Assembly: GCF_033097365.1 (NCBI RefSeq) | Contig: NZ_AP028461.1 | Span: 7,564,001-7,628,000, forward strand | Direction: 5' to 3' | DNA length: 64,000 nt | Source: Actinoplanes sichuanensis | Lineage (GTDB): Bacteria > Actinomycetota > Actinomycetes > Mycobacteriales > Micromonosporaceae | In this document: positions 55,379-63,501 of the stretch, in pieces | Layout of the letters: each line of letters begins with the position of its first letter | How positions within the stretch are numbered: the stretch's first letter is position 1 | Notes under the pieces: model-generated | Seen by the model: only the letters and a program-made list of their open reading frames with translations | Told to the model about the DNA's origin: nothing | Database searches by the model: none | Made by a program: the position numbers and the translations under genes

Positions 55379-55384
55379 TAGGGT
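55379..55384 (+). promoter_or_regulatory. -10 element TAGGGT, leaderless start
   Basis: TAGGGT ends 6 nt before ATG 55391. The 271-bp gap to the left contains nothing else that I recognise. Confidence 0.5.
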
Positions 55385-55390
55385 CGGATC

Positions 55391-56074
55391 ATGGTCGCTG
55401 AGCTGATTCTGGTCCGGCACGGGCAGAGCCTCGCCAATGTCGCCTTCCCCGCCGCCGACGCGGAAGGGCTGATGGAAGCGGTCGTCAGCGGCCGCGATGC
55501 CGAGGTCCCACTGACCGGAACGGGCGAGGAGCAGGCCGCCGCGGTCGGCCGCCGGCTGGCGGCCCTGCCGGCGGACCGCCGCCCACAGGTGGTGATCACG
55601 TCGCCGTACCTGCGGGCCCGGGAGACCTGGCGGATCGCCGCCCAGGACCTGGATCTGCCGGAACCGACCACCGACGACCGTCTCGTCGACCGCCTGATGG
55701 GCGAGTTGGAGCTGCTGACCAGAGCGGCGGTGGCGGCGCGGTTCCCGGGCGAGGCGGAACGCCGGGCGCAGGCGGGCGATTTCGAGTACGTGCCGCCGGG
55801 CGGGGAGTCGTTCGCGGACATCGCGGTCCGACTCAAGTCCTTTCTGGACGATCTGCACGCCGACCATCCGGGTGAGCGGGTGATCGTCGTCGCGCACGAC
55901 GCGGTGGTGCTGATGATGCGGGCCGTCATCGAACAGCTGGACTGGGATGGGGTGATCGCCGTGGAGAAGAGTTCGGGAAGTGTGCGCAACGCCTCGATAA
56001 CTCGCTTCGACGGTTCTTCGGGTGTGCTCAAGCTGGACCGATACAACGTGATCGACCATCTGCCGCCGGCGTGA
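55391..56074 (+). CDS. Histidine phosphatase (phosphoglycerate mutase family)
   Basis: 227 aa. The catalytic LVRHGQS near the N-terminus, the second Arg in SPYLRARETW and the C-terminal His in VVAHDAVVL form the family active site. Acts on phosphomonoesters, with a phosphohistidine intermediate. The specific substrate is not clear; absence of the GEW pattern argues against a glycolytic mutase. Monocistronic. Confidence 0.9.
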   Translation: MVAELILVRHGQSLANVAFPAADAEGLMEAVVSGRDAEVPLTGTGEEQAAAVGRRLAALPADRRPQVVITSPYLRARETWRIAAQDLDLPEPTTDDRLVDRLMGELELLTRAAVAARFPGEAERRAQAGDFEYVPPGGESFADIAVRLKSFLDDLHADHPGERVIVVAHDAVVLMMRAVIEQLDWDGVIAVEKSSGSVRNASITRFDGSSGVLKLDRYNVIDHLPPA

Positions 56075-56123
56075 CACCGGCCCAGACATCGATGACTGTC
56101 TTGCTTTGGATCGCCGGGAAAAT

Positions 56124-56129
56124 TAGGTT
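56124..56129 (+). promoter_or_regulatory. -10 element TAGGTT, leaderless start
   Basis: TAGGTT ends 6 nt before GTG 56136. Confidence 0.5.
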
Positions 56130-56135
56130 CGGTCA

Positions 56136-57431
56136 GTGCCCGTCGCCATTGCCTCCCGCGGGCCGACCCGCCCGCCCGTCACGGTGAACCGTCAGCTGGG
56201 CGCTCTTCTCACCGCCGAGGCGCTCTCCATGCTCGGCAGTCGGATCACCTTCGTGGCCGTACCGTGGCTGGTCCTGACCACCCAGGACTCGGCGTTGCTG
56301 GCCGGCCTCGCCGGTCTCGCCGAAATGCTGCCGTATGTGCTGGCCGGCCTGATCGGTGGCCCGATCGTGGATCGGGTCGGGCCCCGCCCGACCGCGGTGG
56401 CCGCGGACACCGCGAGTGTTCTGGCGGTCGCCGGCATTCCGCTCGTCGCCTACTGGGAGGGCGTCTCGCTGAGCGCCCTGCTGCTGCTGATCGCCGTGGC
56501 CGGTGCGCTGCGCGGGTTCGGCGACGCGGCGAAACGGGCGCTGCTGCCACGGACGATCGCGGCGGCCGATCTCTCCACCGAGCGAGGCACCGCGATGTAC
56601 GACGGCGTCTGCCGCGCGTCGACGCTGGTCGGGCTGCCGCTGGCCGGGGTGCTGATCGCCGCGTTCGGCCCGGCGGCGGTGCTGCTCTTCGACGCGTTGT
56701 CGTTCGCGGTGAGCGCGATCATCATCGGGTTGCTGGTGCGGGTCGGCTGCGCCGACGCCGCGGCTCGGGCCGAAAGCGAGCGGCAGGGGTACGCGGACGC
56801 CCTGCGCGACGGCTTCCGCTGGGTACGTTCGGACCGGCTGATACTGGGAATCATGTCGATGCTGTTCGCCACGAACATGTTCGACCAGGCGTTCGCGACC
56901 GTGTTCGTGCCGGTGTGGGTGCGTGCGGGCCCGCACGGCCCGGCCGCTCTGGGGGTGATCGGCACCGCCTTCGGTCTAGGCGCGGTGGCCGGCAACATCC
57001 TGTACACGGTGGTCGCTCCCCGACTGCCACGACGGATGACGTTCGGCCTGTGTTTCTTCCTGGGCGGACCGGCACAGCTGCTGGCGCTGGCACTGACCGA
57101 TCGGGTGTGGACGGTGCTGGTGACGGCGGCGATCGCGGGCGCACTGATGTCGACGGTCAACCCGATCCTGATGGCCGAGGTGTACCGCCGGATCCCGATC
57201 CACCTTCAGGGCCGGGTGATCAGTGTGCTGATCGCGGTCTCCTGGGCGGGCATCCCGTTCGGCGGGGTGGTCGGCGGCTGGGCGACCGACCGGTTCGGGC
57301 TGCAGACGGCGGCCCTGATCGCCGCGGTCGGCTATCTGGCGGTCACCGTCTCCCCGTTCCTCTTCCCGGCCTGGCGCGAACTCGACGCCCGTCCCCGCTC
57401 GGAGGCGAAGCCGGCGATGGTGGCGGCGTAA
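56136..57431 (+). CDS. MFS transporter (DHA3/EntS-like)
   Basis: 431 aa, twelve predicted helices. AGLIGGPIVDRVGPRPTAVAADTA resembles the MFS loop 2-3 signature, and FGLCFFLGGPAQL begins the second half. EntS/MefA-type members export siderophores or macrolides. The start GTG is fixed by a -10 box 6 nt away. The alpha/beta hydrolase follows 40 bp downstream with its own -10, so the two are probably separate transcripts. Confidence 0.9.
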   Translation: MPVAIASRGPTRPPVTVNRQLGALLTAEALSMLGSRITFVAVPWLVLTTQDSALLAGLAGLAEMLPYVLAGLIGGPIVDRVGPRPTAVAADTASVLAVAGIPLVAYWEGVSLSALLLLIAVAGALRGFGDAAKRALLPRTIAAADLSTERGTAMYDGVCRASTLVGLPLAGVLIAAFGPAAVLLFDALSFAVSAIIIGLLVRVGCADAAARAESERQGYADALRDGFRWVRSDRLILGIMSMLFATNMFDQAFATVFVPVWVRAGPHGPAALGVIGTAFGLGAVAGNILYTVVAPRLPRRMTFGLCFFLGGPAQLLALALTDRVWTVLVTAAIAGALMSTVNPILMAEVYRRIPIHLQGRVISVLIAVSWAGIPFGGVVGGWATDRFGLQTAALIAAVGYLAVTVSPFLFPAWRELDARPRSEAKPAMVAA

Positions 57432-57458
57432 AGATCGGCGGAGAAGCTACGCACCGGC

Positions 57459-57464
57459 TACGGT
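57459..57464 (+). promoter_or_regulatory. -10 element TACGGT, leaderless start
   Basis: TACGGT ends 7 nt before ATG 57472. Confidence 0.5.
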
Positions 57465-57471
57465 CACGTCG

Positions 57472-58221
57472 ATGACTCTCGACTTCGACGTGACCGGCGA
57501 CGGCCCGGCCGTACTTCTGCTGCATTCGACCGTCTGCGACCGCCGCATGTGGGATCCCCAGGTGGCTGCGCTCGCCGCCGCCGGCCATCGGGTGGTGCGC
57601 CTGGATCTGGTCGGCCACGGCGGCACCCCGGTGCCGACCGGGCGTTTCGACGAGGCGGCCACCGTGGCCGAACTCCTCGACGGGCTCGGCATCAACGAAC
57701 TGGCCCTGGTCGGCGCATCCGGCGGCGGCCGCCTGGCCCTGGAGTTCGCCGCCCGTCAGCCGGACCGGGTGACCGCGCTGGCTCTGCTCTGCACCGCGTT
57801 GCGCGGCCACCCGGGCAGCCCCGAGCTGGAGGCCTTCGACGAGCGTGAGGAGGCGCTCCTGGAGGCGGGTGACGTGGCCGGCGCCGTGGACCTGAACGTG
57901 GATCTGTGGCTCGGCCCGGAGGCCGACGACGCGACCCGGGAACTGGTCCGGACGATGCAGCGGCATGCGTTCGACGTGCAGCTGGCCGCCGAGGACGTGG
58001 CGTACGAGCCGGTCCGCACCGACCCCGACCTGTCCCGGATCGCCGCACCCACACTGCTGGTGACCGGCGCCCACGATCTGCCCGACTTCCGGGAGATCGC
58101 CCTGCACCTGGCCGGTGTGCTGCCACGGGCCCGGCATGTGGAGCTGGAGTGGGCCGGTCACCTGCCGAGCCTGGAGCGCCCCGAGGCGGTCAACGAGCTG
58201 CTGCGGGACTTCCTCGCCTGA
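57472..58221 (+). CDS. Alpha/beta hydrolase
   Basis: 249 aa. The Ser nucleophile is in LVGASGGGRLA, the oxyanion hole in LLLHSTVCDRRMWD, the Asp in TGAHDLPDF and the His in WAGHLPSLE. Fold and size match small-molecule hydrolases such as 3-oxoadipate enol-lactonase or haloperoxidase-like esterases. Substrate open. It overlaps the convergent LLM oxidoreductase by 32 bp. Confidence 0.9.
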   Translation: MTLDFDVTGDGPAVLLLHSTVCDRRMWDPQVAALAAAGHRVVRLDLVGHGGTPVPTGRFDEAATVAELLDGLGINELALVGASGGGRLALEFAARQPDRVTALALLCTALRGHPGSPELEAFDEREEALLEAGDVAGAVDLNVDLWLGPEADDATRELVRTMQRHAFDVQLAAEDVAYEPVRTDPDLSRIAAPTLLVTGAHDLPDFREIALHLAGVLPRARHVELEWAGHLPSLERPEAVNELLRDFLA

Positions 58222-59050
58222 CCGCGGCGACCTCGGCGGCGAACCGCACGAACCCCTCCGGGTCGGGATCGTCCGGGGCCGGTTGCAGGACCACCGTGTC
58301 CGCGCCGGCCCCGGCCCACCGCTCGACCTGCTCGGCGACCGCGTCGACGCCGCCGGTGACGGCCCGGTCCGCGATGGTGTCGTAGCCCCAGCGGACCCGC
58401 TCCCCCTCCAGCCGGTCGGCCGATCCGGGGCCGGTCGCGGTGTGCAGGTAGACGACGAGTGGGGTGTCGCCGATGACGGCGCGCGCCGCCCGTACGTCAT
58501 CGGGGGTGTTGCCCGCGCTGATGATGACGCCGTCGCCGATCTCGCCGGCCAGCCGTAGGGTCTTCGGGCCGGAGGCGCCGACCAGGACGGGCGCGGCCGC
58601 TGTCGGCGGCCAGTCCAGGGCGACGCCGTCGAGATGCACGTAGCGCCCGTCGACTGTCACCCGCTCGCCCGCGAGCAGCCGCCGCAACGCGGTGACGTGC
58701 TCGCGGAGCAGGGTCATCGGCGAGGCGGCACGGGCACCGACCTGACCCATCCAGTCCTGCACGCCGTGACCGACGCCGATGTGCGCCCGGCCCGGGAAGA
58801 GCCGGTGCAGGGTGGCCAGCTCCATCGCGGCGATCGCCACGTTGCGCAGCGGCACCGGGAGCAGGCCGACTCCGACCTTGAGCCGGTCGCTCCAGGCGAG
58901 CGCCGCCGCCATGGTGGCGACGCCGCTGGTCAGGAAGCAGTCCTCCCAGAGCCACAGCTCGTCGAGCCCGGACTCGTCGGCGGCCTCGACGACTCCGCGC
59001 AGGCGGTCCGGCGGCAACTGCGGCAGGGCGATGGCTCCTAGAACGGTCAC
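58190..59050 (-). CDS. LLM-class, probably F420-dependent oxidoreductase
   Basis: 286-aa luciferase-like TIM barrel. LDELWLWEDCFLTSG, VGVGLLPVPLRNVAIAAMELATLHRLFPGRAHIGVGHG and PVLVGASGPKTLRLAGEIGDGVIISAG are the family markers. Actinobacteria commonly use coenzyme F420 in this class. Role in redox of an unknown metabolite. GTG 59050 has AGGAGAGGG upstream; the longer frame would extend into a region without similarity. The 200 bp upstream to the next gene hold nothing else. Confidence 0.88.
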   Translation of the reverse strand: MTVLGAIALPQLPPDRLRGVVEAADESGLDELWLWEDCFLTSGVATMAAALAWSDRLKVGVGLLPVPLRNVAIAAMELATLHRLFPGRAHIGVGHGVQDWMGQVGARAASPMTLLREHVTALRRLLAGERVTVDGRYVHLDGVALDWPPTAAAPVLVGASGPKTLRLAGEIGDGVIISAGNTPDDVRAARAVIGDTPLVVYLHTATGPGSADRLEGERVRWGYDTIADRAVTGGVDAVAEQVERWAGAGADTVVLQPAPDDPDPEGFVRFAAEVAAVRRGSPAAAR

Positions 59051-59250
59051 GCTGGCACCCTCTCCTCGTGGGACGTGATCCACCGGCACAGCTGGTGCGG
59101 GTCCAGCCTCGCGAACCAGGAGGTGACCGGACGGCGTTCGTACCGTTCCATGCCTACCAGGAATGCCGGCGGACAGTGTCACCGGACAGCCCGGTGGCGG
59201 GACACGTGGTCCGTTGGGCCGGTGACCGGACTGGAGACGATGCTCGCCGG

Positions 59251-60006
59251 CTAACCCGCCTTGCTCCACTCGGTGAGCTCTCCGGCGACCGACCGGTCAC
59301 CGTCGACCCGGACGTCGACCAGGGGGATGCGTCGGTAGAGCGCCAGGACCAGGTCACTCGCGGTGGCCTGGATCCGGGTGACCGGCTCGCCACTGGCCGG
59401 CGGGTCGGCCTTGGCCCCGGATGGGGAGAGATCAAGCGTCCAGGACGGGCCCTCGATCGCCTGGAACGCCACCCGGGCGGGCCGGTGTGGCCACGCGCCG
59501 AGCGAACCCAGGCCGACCTGGAGAAACTCGCTGACCCCGTCGACCGCGACGGCGGCCGGCAGCGGCTCGGCCCGGCCGATCGACTCCTGTGCGTCGTAGG
59601 CGTGCACGGCCGCCTCCTGCACCTGATGGCGGGCGACCGCGGTGGAGGTCAGCGGGGCGTCGGAGGCGCCCCACCACGTCCAGCAGGGTGCGCCGGGGCC
59701 CGCGTCACGCAGGGCCGCCAGCAGCAGCGCGGTCGAGGCGGCCGACCACTCCAACAGGTCACCGTGGGGCTCCCGGTCACCGAGCTGGTCGGCCGACGGC
59801 GGCCCGGACTCGTCACCGGCGGCGACCGCGGCGGCCCAGAAGCGGTGCACGGCGCCCAGGTGGGCGACCAGATCGGTGATCGACCAATCGGGGCAGCCGG
59901 GGACGGTGACGGACAGATCCGGGGCGGCGGCCACGGCCTCTCGGAACGCCGCCGACCGTCCCTCGATCAGAGCGAGCAGCTCGGGAAAAGGCGGTGTCGA
60001 AGTCAT
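59251..60006 (-). CDS. Maleylpyruvate isomerase-like (MDMPI/DinB-fold) protein
   Basis: 251 aa. The N-terminal DinB-like helical bundle has LVAHLGAVHRFWAAAVA and ARHQVQEAAVHAYDAQ, giving a His triad for a metal. The C-terminal MDMPI_C beta domain (about 160-251) covers ASDLVLALYRR. In actinomycetes such proteins may be mycothiol-dependent enzymes, as maleylpyruvate isomerase is; the substrate is unknown. The ATG is conventional. Confidence 0.88.
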   Translation of the reverse strand: MTSTPPFPELLALIEGRSAAFREAVAAAPDLSVTVPGCPDWSITDLVAHLGAVHRFWAAAVAAGDESGPPSADQLGDREPHGDLLEWSAASTALLLAALRDAGPGAPCWTWWGASDAPLTSTAVARHQVQEAAVHAYDAQESIGRAEPLPAAVAVDGVSEFLQVGLGSLGAWPHRPARVAFQAIEGPSWTLDLSPSGAKADPPASGEPVTRIQATASDLVLALYRRIPLVDVRVDGDRSVAGELTEWSKAG

Positions 60007-60075
60007 ACCCGGTTTCTATCACCGGGGTACGACAAAGGGCGGCCGCATGATCGCGGACCGCCCTCACGTCGTACT

Positions 60076-60654
60076 TCAGACGTTGAAACCGAGAGCCCGA
60101 AGCTGGTCCCGGCCGTCGTCGGTGATCTTGTCGGGGCCCCACGGCGGCAGCCACACCCAGTTGATCCGGAAGTCCTGCACCAGGCCACCACCGGGGCCGG
60201 TCGTCAGCGCCTGACGGGTCTGGTCCTCGATGACGTCGGTCAGCGGGCAGGCCGCCGAGGTCAGCGTCATGTCGATGGTGACCACGTTGTCGTCGTCCAC
60301 GTGGGTGCCGTAGACCAGGCCCAGGTCGACGACGTTGATGCCGAGCTCGGGGTCGACGACATCCTTCATCGCCTCCTCGACGTCCGCGATCGACGCCTTC
60401 TTCACGTCGGTCTTCGGCGCCTCTTCGACGTCGGCGGGCGTCCCGGCCTCCGCCTCGGCGGTCTCGACCGGGGCGGCCTCACCGGACGGCGCAGCGGCGA
60501 CGCTCACCGCCGGCGTCTCCACCGGCTCGCCGGCCTCGGCCGCGGCGGCCCGCTCCTCGGCCAGCCAGTTCGGCACCTCTTCGCCGTCGCCGGGGGCGGC
60601 GCCGGAAGCCGGAGCCGAGGCGACGGTCCGGGCAGTATCCAAAGCTTCAGTCAT
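60076..60654 (-). CDS. sufT: SufT/MIP18-type Fe-S assembly factor with long N-terminal extension
   Basis: 192 aa. Residues about 87-192 are a DUF59/MIP18 domain: EEAMKDVVDPELGINVVDLGLVYG and MTLTSAACPLTD with C136. It helps deliver Fe-S clusters. Residues 1-86 are an Ala/Glu/Pro-rich acidic, probably disordered extension, longer than usual. AAGGAGG 7 nt upstream supports the ATG. It is the last gene of the suf operon, 64 bp after sufU. Confidence 0.88.
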   Translation of the reverse strand: MTEALDTARTVASAPASGAAPGDGEEVPNWLAEERAAAAEAGEPVETPAVSVAAAPSGEAAPVETAEAEAGTPADVEEAPKTDVKKASIADVEEAMKDVVDPELGINVVDLGLVYGTHVDDDNVVTIDMTLTSAACPLTDVIEDQTRQALTTGPGGGLVQDFRINWVWLPPWGPDKITDDGRDQLRALGFNV

Positions 60655-60718
60655 GCTGTGCCTCCTTCGGGCGTGCCCATCTGGCCCTCGTATACGCGGT
60701 TGTCGGTCGGTTCGGCGG

Positions 60719-61174
60719 TCATGCCTTCACCTCGGGGCTCACGCCGACGTCCACACCGGCGCGCGCCGCGGCGTCCTTGAACGCCATCCACGGCAGCAGC
60801 GCGCACTTCACCCGGGCCGGGAACTTGGCCACCCCGGCGAAGGCGATCCCGTCGCCGAGGACCTCCTCGTCCGGTTCGACCTGGCCGCGGCTCTGCATCA
60901 GCTCCACGAACGCGTGGTGGATCGCCGAGGCCGACGCCGCGTCCTTACCCTCCAGCAGCTCGTGCAACACCGAGGCCGAGGCCTGGCTGATCGAGCAGCC
61001 GAGACCGTCGTACGAGATGTCGCCCAGATCGGCCGACACCCGCACGGTGATCTCGTCACCGCAGGTGGGGTTGACGTGGTGCGCCTCCCCGTCGAACGGG
61101 TCCCGCAGACCGCGCCCGTGCGGGTTCTTGTAGTGGTCGAGGATGATCTCCTGGTACAGACCGTCGAGCAGCAT
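60719..61174 (-). CDS. sufU: SufU, Fe-S assembly sulfurtransfer protein
   Basis: 151 aa. Zinc/sulfur ligands C38 (NPTCGDE, with D40), C60 (GLGCSIS) and C124 (RVKCALLPW) are intact. In Gram-positive Suf systems SufU accepts sulfur from SufS. The ATG shares one base with the SufS stop (TGATG), so translation is coupled. Operon order sufD-Rieske-sufC-sufS-sufU-sufT on the minus strand is typical of actinomycetes. Confidence 0.95.
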   Translation of the reverse strand: MLLDGLYQEIILDHYKNPHGRGLRDPFDGEAHHVNPTCGDEITVRVSADLGDISYDGLGCSISQASASVLHELLEGKDAASASAIHHAFVELMQSRGQVEPDEEVLGDGIAFAGVAKFPARVKCALLPWMAFKDAAARAGVDVGVSPEVKA

Positions 61175-62403
61175 CAGCCGAACACCTTCCGGACCTGGTC
61201 GAGCCCACGCGCGAGCGCGTCGATCTCCGCCGTGGTCGTGTAGAGGTAGAACGAGGCCCGGGTCATCGCGGGCACGCTGAATCGCGAGCACACCGGCCGC
61301 GCGCAGTGGTGCCCGACCCGCACCTCCACGCCGAGCGCGTCCAGGATCTGTCCCACGTCGTGCGGGTGTACCCCGTCGACGCCGAACGACACCGTACCGC
61401 CGCGGCCCTCGATCGTCGCGGGACCGAAGATCCGAACTCCCGGCACCGACGAGAGCGCGTCCAGCGCGTACCGCGTGATGGTCTGCTCGTGCTCGTGGAT
61501 CGCCGCCATGCCGAGCCCGGTCAGGTAGTCGACCGCCGCGCCGAGGCCGATGGCCTCGGTGATCGGCGGGGTGCCGGCCTCGAACCGCGCGGGCGGCGCG
61601 GCGAAGGTGGTGCCGCCCATGGTGACCGTCTCGATCATCGACCCGCCGGCCAGGAACGGCGGCATCTGCGCGAGCAGATCGAAGCGCCCCCACAGGACAC
61701 CGATGCCGGTCGGGCCGAGCATCTTGTGACCGGTGAACGCGATCAGGTCGGCGCCGAGCGTCGACACGTCGATGGGGAGATGCGGAACGGACTGCGAGCA
61801 GTCCAGCATCAGCAGAGCGCCGACCGCGTGCGCCCGGGAGGCGAGCCCGGCGACGTCGTTGACCGTGCCCAGCACGTTCGACATGTGCACGACCGAAACG
61901 ATCTTCGTTCGTTCGGTGATCAGCTCGTCGAGGTTCGACTCGTCGAGCCGACCCTCGTCGGTGATGCCGAACCAGCGCAGAGTCGCGCCGGTCCGCTCGC
62001 AGAGCAACTGCCACGGCACCAGGTTGGAGTGGTGTTCCATCTCGGAGATCACCACCTCGTCGCCGGGGCCCAGGCGCAGCATCTGACCCAGCGAGTACGC
62101 CGCCAGGTTGATCGCCTCGGTGGAGTTCTTGGTGAACACCACCTCGTCCGGGCTCGCCGCGCCGATGAAGGTCGCGATGCGGGCCCGGGCACCCTCGTAG
62201 GCCTCGGTCGACTCGGTGCCGAGCGTGTGCACGGAGCGGGACACGTTGCCGTTGTACCGCTCCTGGTGCGCGCGCATGACGTCGAGCACCTGAACCGGCT
62301 TCTGCGAGGTGTTGGCGCTGTCCAGGTAGACCAGCGGGTGGCCGTTGACCTCCCGCTCGAAGATCGGGAAGTCCTTACGGACCCGCTCGACGTCGAAGCT
62401 CAT
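61174..62403 (-). CDS. sufS: Cysteine desulfurase SufS
   Basis: 409 aa, class II PLP enzyme that takes sulfur from cysteine and passes it to SufU. The PLP Lys is K227 (FTGHKMLGP), and the active-site Cys is C367 (RVGHHCARP). The start at ATG 62403 is the conserved MSFDVERVRKDFPIF; an upstream extension antisense-like to sufC is rejected. It follows sufC by 10 bp. Confidence 0.95.
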   Translation of the reverse strand: MSFDVERVRKDFPIFEREVNGHPLVYLDSANTSQKPVQVLDVMRAHQERYNGNVSRSVHTLGTESTEAYEGARARIATFIGAASPDEVVFTKNSTEAINLAAYSLGQMLRLGPGDEVVISEMEHHSNLVPWQLLCERTGATLRWFGITDEGRLDESNLDELITERTKIVSVVHMSNVLGTVNDVAGLASRAHAVGALLMLDCSQSVPHLPIDVSTLGADLIAFTGHKMLGPTGIGVLWGRFDLLAQMPPFLAGGSMIETVTMGGTTFAAPPARFEAGTPPITEAIGLGAAVDYLTGLGMAAIHEHEQTITRYALDALSSVPGVRIFGPATIEGRGGTVSFGVDGVHPHDVGQILDALGVEVRVGHHCARPVCSRFSVPAMTRASFYLYTTTAEIDALARGLDQVRKVFG

Positions 62404-62413
62404 CAGTGACCTC

Positions 62414-63172
62414 TCAGGCCTTGACCAGGTACTTCTTGTAGCCCTCGGCCTCGAGCTGCTCACCGAGCTCGGGACCGCCCTCCTCGACGATCCGGCCGCC
62501 GACGAACACGTGCACGAAGTCCGGCTTGATGTAGCGCAGGATCCGGGTGTAGTGGGTGATCAGCAGGAAGCCGGTCGCCCCGGTCGCGCGGACCCGGTTG
62601 ACGCCCTCGCTGACGATCTGCAGCGCGTCGATGTCGAGGCCGGAGTCGGTCTCGTCGAGGATCGCGATCTTCGGCTTGAGCAGCTCGAGCTGCATGATCT
62701 CGTGCCGCTTCTTCTCACCACCGGAGAAGCCCTCGTTCACGTTGCGCTGCGCGAACGCGGGGTCCATCTGCAGCTTCTCCATGGCGCCGCGCAGCTCGCC
62801 GGCCCAGGTGCGCAGCTTCGGCGCCTCGCCGTCGATCGCGGTCTTCGCGGTACGCAGGAAGTTCGCCACCGAGACGCCGGGGACCTCGACCGGGTACTGC
62901 ATGGCCAGGAAGAGGCCGGCCCGGGCGCGCTCGTCGACGCTGAGCTCCAGGATGTCCTGGCCGTCCAGGGTCACCGAGCCACCGGTGATCTCGTACTTCG
63001 GGTGGCCCGCGATGGAGTAGGCGAGCGTCGACTTGCCGGAGCCGTTCGGGCCCATGATGGCGTGCGTCTCGCCCGACTTGATGGTGAGGTCGACCCCGGC
63101 GAGGATCGGCTTCAGCTCGCCATCCGGCAGCTTCACCGAAACCTGCAGGTCGCGGATCTCCAGGGTGCTCAC
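62414..63172 (-). CDS. sufC: SufC, ATPase of the SufBCD scaffold
   Basis: 252 aa. Walker A GPNGSGKST, Q-loop region, signature FSGGEKKRHEIMQLELL and Walker B IAILDETDSGLD. The GTG overlaps the Rieske stop (GTGA). SufC powers rearrangement of the SufB-SufD heterodimer that assembles clusters. Cytoplasmic. Confidence 0.96.
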   Translation of the reverse strand: MSTLEIRDLQVSVKLPDGELKPILAGVDLTIKSGETHAIMGPNGSGKSTLAYSIAGHPKYEITGGSVTLDGQDILELSVDERARAGLFLAMQYPVEVPGVSVANFLRTAKTAIDGEAPKLRTWAGELRGAMEKLQMDPAFAQRNVNEGFSGGEKKRHEIMQLELLKPKIAILDETDSGLDIDALQIVSEGVNRVRATGATGFLLITHYTRILRYIKPDFVHVFVGGRIVEEGGPELGEQLEAEGYKKYLVKA

Positions 63173-63501
63173 GGCTCTACTCCATTGCTAGGTGTCGTCG
63201 AAACGTAGATTTCGCCGTCGCGGATCTCGACGGGGTAGACCGCCACCGGGCTGAAGGCCGGCGGTCCGGAGGGTTGGCCGGTGCGCAGGTCGAAACGGGA
63301 ACCGTGCAACCAGCACTCCAGCGTGCACCCGTCCACCTCCCCCTCGGAGAGCGCCACGGAGGCGTGGCTGCACTCGTCGCGGACGGCGTAGAAGTTGTCG
63401 TCGTCGGCGTGCACGACAGCGATCTCGACACCGTCGATCTCCACCTGGAGAGCGGTGCCTTTCGCGATGTCGGTCACCGGGCCGACATTCTCAAAAGCCA
63501 C
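63169..63501 (-). CDS. Rieske-type ferredoxin of the suf operon
   Basis: 110 aa. Cluster ligands are CSH (C44, H46) and CWLH (C63, H66). The protein is soluble and resembles non-heme oxygenase ferredoxins. In actinobacteria this gene is regularly placed between sufD and sufC; it could supply electrons for cluster assembly, by inference. GTG 63501 lies within the end of sufD (11-nt overlap). Confidence 0.92.
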   Translation of the reverse strand: MAFENVGPVTDIAKGTALQVEIDGVEIAVVHADDDNFYAVRDECSHASVALSEGEVDGCTLECWLHGSRFDLRTGQPSGPPAFSPVAVYPVEIRDGEIYVSTTPSNGVEP

